Shown here: piece after piece, positions 59,537-64,000 of the stretch
Position numbering within the stretch: the first letter of the stretch is position 1
Layout: each line of letters opens with the position of its first letter
NCBI GenBank assembly: GCA_016791115.1
Contig: JAEUNL010000073.1
Coordinates: forward strand, 1 to 64,000
DNA: 64,000 nucleotides
DNA from: Rhodocyclaceae bacterium
Lineage (GTDB): Bacteria; Pseudomonadota; Gammaproteobacteria; Burkholderiales; Rhodocyclaceae
Direction of reading: 5' to 3'
Position numbers and translations under genes: made by a program
Notes under the pieces: model-generated
Database searches by the model: none
Told to the model about the DNA's origin: nothing
What the model saw: the letters and a program-made list of their open reading frames with translations, nothing else

Positions 59537-60928
59537 CTAGTACGAACCCGGCGCGGCGAAGTTCTCGAACTTGGTGTATTCGCCGAGGAAAGTCAGGCGC
59601 ACCGTGCCGATCGGGCCGTTACGCTGCTTGGCGATGATGATCTCGGCCGTCCCCTTGTCCGGGCTGTCGGGGTTGTAGACCTCGTCGCGGTAGATGAACT
59701 GGATCAGGTCGGCATCCTGCTCAATGGCGCCTGATTCACGCAGGTCGGACATCACCGGTCGCTTGTTCGGCCGCTGCTCGACGTTGCGCGACAGCTGCGA
59801 AAGCGCGATCACCGGCACGTTGAGCTCCTTCGCCAAGCCTTTCACGGCACGCGAGATCTCCGACAACTCGGTCGCGCGGTTCTCCGTATCGCGCACCGAG
59901 CTCATGAGCTGCAGGTAATCGATTACGATCAGGCCCAGCCTGCCGTACTGCCTGAACAGCCGCCGCGAGCGGGCACGCAATTCGGTCGCGTTGAGCGCCG
60001 GCGTCTCGTCGATGTGGATCGGCGCCTCGTGCAGCTTGCCGAGCGCGAAGGTCAAGCGCGCCCATTCGTCGTCGTTGAGCCGCCCGGTGCGCACGCGATG
60101 CTGGTCGAGCTTGCCGATCGACGACAGAAAGCGCATCGCGAGCTGCGTACCCGGCATTTCCATCGAGAAGATCGCGACCGGCTGCCCCATCTCGACGGCG
60201 ACATGTTCCGCGATGTTCAGTGCGAACGCGGTCTTCCCCATCGACGGTCGGCCGGCGATGATGATCATGTCGCCCGGCTGCATGCCCGAAGTCTTCTGGT
60301 CCAGATCGGCGTAGCCGGTCGGCATGCCCGTGACATCGCTGCCGTCGCGCTCGCACAACTCCTGAATGCGCTCGACGACCTGCGCCAGCAGCGGCTGGAT
60401 GCCGACGAAGCCGGTATTCTGCCGCGCGCCCTGCTCTGCGATCTCGAAAACTCGCGCTTCGGCCTCGTCGAGAATCTGCTTGGCGTCCTTGCCCGCAGGG
60501 TTCAGGGCGCTCGACGCGATCTCGTCGCCCGCCGACACCAGTTTGCGCAGGATGGCACGCTCGCGCACGATCTCGGAGTAACGGCGGATATTGGCCGCAG
60601 AGGGCGTGTTGTTCGCGATTTCGCCCAGATACGCCAGGCCGCCCGCCTGCTCCGACTCGTTGCTTTTCTCGAGCGATTCATACACGGTCACCACGTCCGC
60701 CGGGCGACCGACCTCGATCAGCTTCGCGATGTGACGGAATATGCGCCGGTGATCGTCGCGATAAAAGTCCACCTCCGCAACGATGTCCGCGATCTTGTCC
60801 CACGCCATGTTGTCGAGCAGCAGGCCGCCGATGAGGGATTGCTCGGCCTCGATGGAATGCGGCGGCAGGCGCAGCGCAGCGATCTGCGGATCGGCCGCAA
60901 CGGACTGCAGGGTACGGGACTGGGCCAT
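59537..60928 (-). CDS. dnaB: Replicative DNA helicase DnaB
   Basis: DnaB unwinds the replication fork as a hexamer. From ATG 60928 the protein has 463 residues: N-terminal helical domain (LPPHSIEAEQSLIGGLLLDN), linker, and RecA-like helicase domain with Walker A GRPSMGKT (226-233) and Walker B LIVIDYLQL. The open frame extends to 61156 but that part is non-conserved and covers the rplI terminator. It lies after rpsF-priB-rpsR-rplI as in many proteobacteria. No intein is present. Confidence 0.96.
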   Translation of the reverse strand: MAQSRTLQSVAADPQIAALRLPPHSIEAEQSLIGGLLLDNMAWDKIADIVAEVDFYRDDHRRIFRHIAKLIEVGRPADVVTVYESLEKSNESEQAGGLAYLGEIANNTPSAANIRRYSEIVRERAILRKLVSAGDEIASSALNPAGKDAKQILDEAEARVFEIAEQGARQNTGFVGIQPLLAQVVERIQELCERDGSDVTGMPTGYADLDQKTSGMQPGDMIIIAGRPSMGKTAFALNIAEHVAVEMGQPVAIFSMEMPGTQLAMRFLSSIGKLDQHRVRTGRLNDDEWARLTFALGKLHEAPIHIDETPALNATELRARSRRLFRQYGRLGLIVIDYLQLMSSVRDTENRATELSEISRAVKGLAKELNVPVIALSQLSRNVEQRPNKRPVMSDLRESGAIEQDADLIQFIYRDEVYNPDSPDKGTAEIIIAKQRNGPIGTVRLTFLGEYTKFENFAAPGSY

Positions 60929-61050
60929 GAAGGAACGATCTCTCGCGGATCTTGAAACCGAAGAGTCTACACGCGAGGCGGCCGGCTGCCGATAGAACAA
61001 CCTGTGTGCAGCCTGTGGATAGGCTGTTGAAATGCGGCGAACACGCAAAA

Positions 61051-61080
61051 AAGAAAAGGGCCGCAACGCGGCCCTTTTTC
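61051..61080 (-). terminator. Terminator of the rpsF-priB-rpsR-rplI operon
   Basis: AAAAGGGCCGC (61051-61061) pairs with GCGGCCCTTTT (61065-61075) with a three-base loop. Both strands end in A/T runs, so it can act on the minus-strand operon. It separates rplI from dnaB. Confidence 0.85.
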
Positions 61081-61106
61081 TTTCTTTCTGCGCCCGCGGG
61101 TGCTGC

Positions 61107-61559
61107 TTACTGCTCGCCCAGCACCGACACGGTAATCGTGACGACCACGTCGCCATGCAGCGCGACCTGGATGTGCTCGTCGCCCACTATCTTGAGCGGA
61201 CCTTGCGGCAGGCGAACCATGGATTTCTCGACTGCGCTGTGGCCCTGGGCCTGCAACGCTTCGGCGATGTCGGCAGTCGACACCGAACCGAACAGGCGGC
61301 CATCGACGCTCGCCTTGCGTGTGATCTGAACCGTCGTACCTTCGATCTTTTCGGCCAGCGACTGTGCACCGGCGAGCTTCTCGGCCTGCGCCTTTTCCAG
61401 CTCGGCACGCTTGGCTTCGAACACGGCCAGGTTCTCCGGCGTGACGCGCTTGGCCATGCCGTGCGGAATCAGGTAGTTGCGCGCAAAGCCGTCCTTGACC
61501 TTGACGACGTCGCCGAGGTTGCCCAGGTTGGCGACCTTTTCCATCAGGATGATCTGCAT
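61107..61559 (-). CDS. rplI: 50S ribosomal protein L9
   Basis: L9 is a two-domain ribosomal protein bound to 23S rRNA. The 150-residue sequence starts [24 protein letters not shown], the strongly conserved L9 N-terminus, and has the long central helix and C-terminal domain. It follows rpsR by 12 bases. Confidence 0.97.
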   Translation of the reverse strand: MQIILMEKVANLGNLGDVVKVKDGFARNYLIPHGMAKRVTPENLAVFEAKRAELEKAQAEKLAGAQSLAEKIEGTTVQITRKASVDGRLFGSVSTADIAEALQAQGHSAVEKSMVRLPQGPLKIVGDEHIQVALHGDVVVTITVSVLGEQ

Positions 61560-61571
61560 CTCGTGTTCTCC

Positions 61572-61850
61572 TTACAGGTGCAGGTCGGTGAAGGGCAGCA
61601 GCGCCAGGAAGCGCGCGCGCTTGATCGCCGTCGAAAGCTGGCGCTGGTAGCCGGTGCGGGTGCCCGTGATGCGGGCCGGCATGATCTTGGCGTTCTCGGT
61701 GATGAAGTCTTTCAACAGGTCGACATCCTTGTAGTCGATCCAGGTGATCTTCTCGGCAGAGAAGCGGCAGAACTTGCGCCGCTTGAACATGCTGCGGCCG
61801 CCGCGATCATCCTTGCGCTTGTTGGCCGTCTTGCTCGGTCTGAATGCCAT
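61572..61850 (-). CDS. rpsR: 30S ribosomal protein S18
   Basis: S18 pairs with S6 on the 30S platform. The 92-residue protein includes [18 protein letters not shown] and the C-terminal [13 protein letters not shown] 61850 has AAGGAA upstream. The start lies 44 bases inside the priB end, so the two reading frames overlap. An ATG six codons earlier is non-conserved. Confidence 0.95.
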   Translation of the reverse strand: MAFRPSKTANKRKDDRGGRSMFKRRKFCRFSAEKITWIDYKDVDLLKDFITENAKIMPARITGTRTGYQRQLSTAIKRARFLALLPFTDLHL

Positions 61851-62163
61851 CTCGATTTCCTTCCACAAATTCCATCTGCGTTATGTGCATCACCAGCCTT
61901 GCGCTGCGCAGGCTCTTCCTTGCGAGGAAGCCGGTGAGCCTCAATTGCGTTCCCAGTCCTGCCTGAGCGATCAGATGCGCCACCTGCCCCAGTGCCACCG
62001 CCTCGATTTCGCATTCGACCTCTCGCGGGTGCCCCGCTTCGATCTGCCGCGACTGGTGGTGCAGCTTGCAATTCCTTGCCGGAACCCCGGCGGGCGTCAT
62101 CCTCGGTGCGGCGATCTCCACCAGGCGGCCGGTCAGCCGCAACTGGTTATCCGGATCGCTCAC
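61807..62163 (-). CDS. priB: Primosomal replication protein N
   Basis: PriB is a single-stranded DNA-binding OB-fold protein that helps PriA restart replication. The 118-residue sequence has [23 protein letters not shown] and ends with [30 protein letters not shown]. The last ~15 residues extend past the usual OB fold and overlap rpsR. The placement between rpsF and rpsR is typical. Confidence 0.93.
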   Translation of the reverse strand: MSDPDNQLRLTGRLVEIAAPRMTPAGVPARNCKLHHQSRQIEAGHPREVECEIEAVALGQVAHLIAQAGLGTQLRLTGFLARKSLRSARLVMHITQMEFVEGNRDGIQTEQDGQQAQG

Positions 62164-62170
62164 GCCGCGT

Positions 62171-62557
62171 TCAGGCTGCAGGTTGCGGCGCCTCTTCGGC
62201 CTTCTCCTCGACCGGCGCTGGCGTCAGCGACTTCGCCTTCTCTTCCTTCATCATCGGAGAGGGCGTCGTGATCGCCTTGTCCATCTTGATCGTCAGGTGG
62301 CGCAGAACGGCGTCGTTGAACTTGAAGGCGTGCTCGAGTTCGCCCAGCGTCTCGCCGTCGCACTCGATGTTCATCAGGACGTAGTGGGCCTTGTGCACCT
62401 TCTGGATCGGGTAGGCCAGCTGGCGGCGCCCCCAGTCCTCGAGGCGATGGATCTTGCCCGACTTGCCGGTGACGAGCGTCTTGTAGCGCTCGATCATCGC
62501 CGGGACCTGTTCGGACTGGTCCGGATGCACGATGAAAACGATTTCGTAATGTCGCAT
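62171..62557 (-). CDS. rpsF: 30S ribosomal protein S6
   Basis: S6 forms a heterodimer with S18. The 128-residue protein starts [19 protein letters not shown] and includes [22 protein letters not shown]. The C-terminal ~25 residues ([18 protein letters not shown]) form the acidic tail that in E. coli receives extra glutamates. AAAAGGAG precedes the ATG. It is first of the operon. Confidence 0.96.
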   Translation of the reverse strand: MRHYEIVFIVHPDQSEQVPAMIERYKTLVTGKSGKIHRLEDWGRRQLAYPIQKVHKAHYVLMNIECDGETLGELEHAFKFNDAVLRHLTIKMDKAITTPSPMMKEEKAKSLTPAPVEEKAEEAPQPAA

Positions 62558-62573
62558 GTAATCTCCTTTTGGC

Positions 62574-62606
62574 TGTTCAGCCCCCCGGCATGCGTTTCCG
62601 GTGGGG
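62574..62606 (-). promoter_or_regulatory. Candidate S6:S18-binding leader in rpsF mRNA
   Basis: The leader contains a GC-rich hairpin (GCCCCACCGG with CCGGGGGGC, about 62579-62606) carrying CCG trinucleotides, which resembles the autoregulatory RNA bound by the S6:S18 complex in many bacteria. It sits between the promoter and the rpsF Shine-Dalgarno. The match is by eye only. Confidence 0.45.
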
Positions 62607-62625
62607 CAAGGGTGGAAAGCCGAAT

Positions 62626-62654
62626 ATTATAACCTGATTCGCGATACGGCTCAA
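62626..62654 (-). promoter_or_regulatory. Promoter of the rpsF operon
   Basis: Minus-strand TTGAGC (62649-62654) and TATAAT (62626-62631) are 17 bases apart, a near-consensus sigma-70 promoter. The transcript would start about 60 bases before the rpsF ATG. Confidence 0.75.
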
Positions 62655-62678
62655 TGCGTTGGCCAGCCTGGCGGAACA

Positions 62679-62706
62679 TCCGGGCACGCCGCGCGGCGTG
62701 CCCGGA
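62679..62706. repeat. 28-bp perfect palindrome upstream of rpsF
   Basis: A perfect inverted repeat of 2 x 14 bases with no loop (left half TCCGGGCACGCCGC) lies 24 bases upstream of the rpsF -35 and 124 bases before the carboxylase gene. No T-run follows on either strand, so it is not an ordinary terminator. Confidence 0.7.
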
Positions 62707-62830
62707 CCAGGCCCCCTCTCCGTGGCCTGCCCGCCGTGTCACCGCGCTTGGAACGGCGAGCGCCATGCCTCATACTGAATCCAGGTGCGGTCCAGCTTGC
62801 GCCCCTGGGGAGCGGCGCAGGAGTCTTGGA

Positions 62831-64000
62831 ATGCCCATTCCACGTGAATTGCTCGACGCGCTGAAGGCACGGCGGGAAGCCGCGCTTGCCGGTGGCGGCG
62901 CGCAGAAGCTTGCAGAACGCCGTGCCATCGGCTTGCTCGGTGCGCGCGAACGGCTCGACGCGCTGTTCGACCCCGGCACCTTCCAGGAATCCGGCATGCA
63001 CGTGCGCCACGGCGCAAGGCAGTTCGGTCTGGAGGGCAAGGACATTCCGGCCGACGGCGTGATCACCGGAAGCGGCTACATCGGCGGACAGCAGGTCGCC
63101 GCGCTCAGTCAGGACTTCACCGCATGCGCCGGCACGCTGGGCAAGGCCCACGCGAAGAAGATCGTGCGCCTGATGCGCTACGCGCTGAAGAACGGCGTGC
63201 CGCTGGTTGCGTTCCAGGACTCGGGGGGCGCACGCATACAGGAGGGCGTGGATGCCCTCTCCGGTTACGGCGAGGTGTTCTACAACAACGTGCTCGCCTC
63301 GGGAGTGATTCCGCAGATCGCGCTGGTGCTCGGCCCCTGCGCCGGTGGCGCCGCCTATTCGCCGGCGCTGATGGACTTCATCGTCATGACGCGCCGGCAC
63401 GCGCACATGTTCATCACCGGGCCGGATGTCATCAAGACCGTCACCGGCCGCAGCGTCGGCATGGATGAGGTCGGCGGTGCCGAGATGCATGCCGGGATAA
63501 GCGGCAATGTCCATTTCCTGGCCGATGACGACGCCCATGCGATCCGTATCGCGCAGCAGTTGCTGGCCTACCTGCCGGCCAACAACACCGAGGATCCGCC
63601 GCACCGCCTGGACGGCGACATCGTGCTGGAGCGCGACGAGGCCCTGAACCGCCTGATTCCGGACGACACCGCCGAACCGATGGACGTGCGCCGGGTCATC
63701 GCCCGCCTCGTCGACGACGGCGAAATGCTCGAAGTGCACGCCAGCTGGGCTCGCAACATCATCGTGGGCTTCGCCCGCATCGAGGGTGTGGTCGTCGGCC
63801 TGGTGGCCAATCAGCCATCACACCTGGCAGGCGCGCTCGACATCGATGCGGCCGACAAGGCGGCGCGCTTCATTCGCTTCTGCAATGCCTTCAACACGCC
63901 GCTGGTCACGCTGGTGGACGTGCCCGGGTTCCTGCCCGGGGTCGAGCAGGAACGTGGCGGCATCATCCGACACGGCGCCAAGCTGTTGTTCGCTTACGCG
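62831..64000 (+). CDS. Acyl-CoA carboxylase carboxyltransferase (beta) subunit, 3' end outside window
   Basis: An open frame of 390 codons with GGAG upstream of the ATG runs to the window edge without a stop. It begins MPIPRELLDALKARREAALAGGG and has the carboxyltransferase signatures AFQDSGGARIQEGVD, GPCAGGAAYSPALMDF, and VDVPGFLPGVEQERGGIIRHG. The subunit length (~510) and domain type match the propionyl-CoA/methylcrotonyl-CoA carboxylase or methylmalonyl-CoA decarboxylase family. The substrate is not assignable, although propionyl-CoA is favoured by the sequence style. The partner biotin-carrying subunit is probably further downstream. Confidence 0.9.
   Translation, partial: MPIPRELLDALKARREAALAGGGAQKLAERRAIGLLGARERLDALFDPGTFQESGMHVRHGARQFGLEGKDIPADGVITGSGYIGGQQVAALSQDFTACAGTLGKAHAKKIVRLMRYALKNGVPLVAFQDSGGARIQEGVDALSGYGEVFYNNVLASGVIPQIALVLGPCAGGAAYSPALMDFIVMTRRHAHMFITGPDVIKTVTGRSVGMDEVGGAEMHAGISGNVHFLADDDAHAIRIAQQLLAYLPANNTEDPPHRLDGDIVLERDEALNRLIPDDTAEPMDVRRVIARLVDDGEMLEVHASWARNIIVGFARIEGVVVGLVANQPSHLAGALDIDAADKAARFIRFCNAFNTPLVTLVDVPGFLPGVEQERGGIIRHGAKLLFAYA

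Overview
The window is about 64 kb of GC-rich chromosomal DNA from a Gram-negative bacterium, most likely a betaproteobacterium of the Rhodocyclales (Azoarcus/Thauera-like). The assignment rests on gene order and content: rpsF-priB-rpsR-rplI-dnaB, gyrA-serC-pheA-hisC-tyrA-aroA-cmk-rpsA-ihfB-lapA-lapB, rnfABCDGE-nth, LPS heptose genes, and a tmRNA with tag ANDERFALAA. The species is inference. There is no rRNA, tRNA or CRISPR array.

Layout. 1-3.4 kb: a DUF1302/DUF1329 envelope pair (first gene cut by the window edge) ending in a terminator. 3.7-7.2 kb: tilS and accA (minus), pyrD (plus). 7.3-13.6 kb: complete Rnf ion-translocating ferredoxin:NAD oxidoreductase operon with nth. 13.7-15.8 kb: FIST protein, DUF1841 protein and a small secreted protein. 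15.7-20.0 kb: molybdenum-hydroxylase module (MocA-like cytidylyltransferase, XdhC, IorB-like and IorA-like subunits). 20.1-21.8 kb: acuR-acuI-like pair with a palindrome inside its promoter. 21.9-23.9 kb: MoxR ATPase plus CoxE-like VWA protein. 23.9-30.2 kb: LTA-synthase-like sulfatase-fold protein, a 3'-5' exonuclease, ydbL-ynbE-ydbH and cysM. 30.3-35.8 kb: ComEA-like protein, hldD, hldA, ugd, lapB, lapA. 35.9-46.8 kb: ihfB, rpsA, cmk, the aromatic/serine genes and gyrA, nearly all overlapping or tightly spaced. 47.1-50.8 kb: deaminase, OmpA-like protein, ubiG, gph. 50.9-51.2 kb: ssrA.

51.2-57.1 kb is a small genomic island inserted at the 3' end of ssrA. It has a P4-type integrase directly after the gene and a 20-bp copy of the ssrA T-loop region at the far end. 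Its cargo is a divergent NrtR-like regulator/metallophosphoesterase pair with overlapping promoters and a repeated 13-bp site, a small KOW-like protein, and a hipBA toxin-antitoxin operon with three evenly spaced palindromic operators. The integrase keeps its catalytic residues but appears to carry an in-frame deletion of roughly 40 residues. Beyond the island are an unrecognised cysteine-rich secreted protein, then dnaB, the rplI/rpsR/priB/rpsF operon with a candidate S6:S18 leader, and the start of an acyl-CoA carboxylase beta subunit cut by the window end.

The most novel-looking material is the island (regulator/phosphoesterase pair, integrase lesion, disrupted right junction), the cysteine-rich secreted protein, the extended two-membrane-segment ComEA-like protein, and a 28-bp perfect palindrome upstream of the rpsF promoter. 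The rest is a conventional housekeeping chromosome segment.
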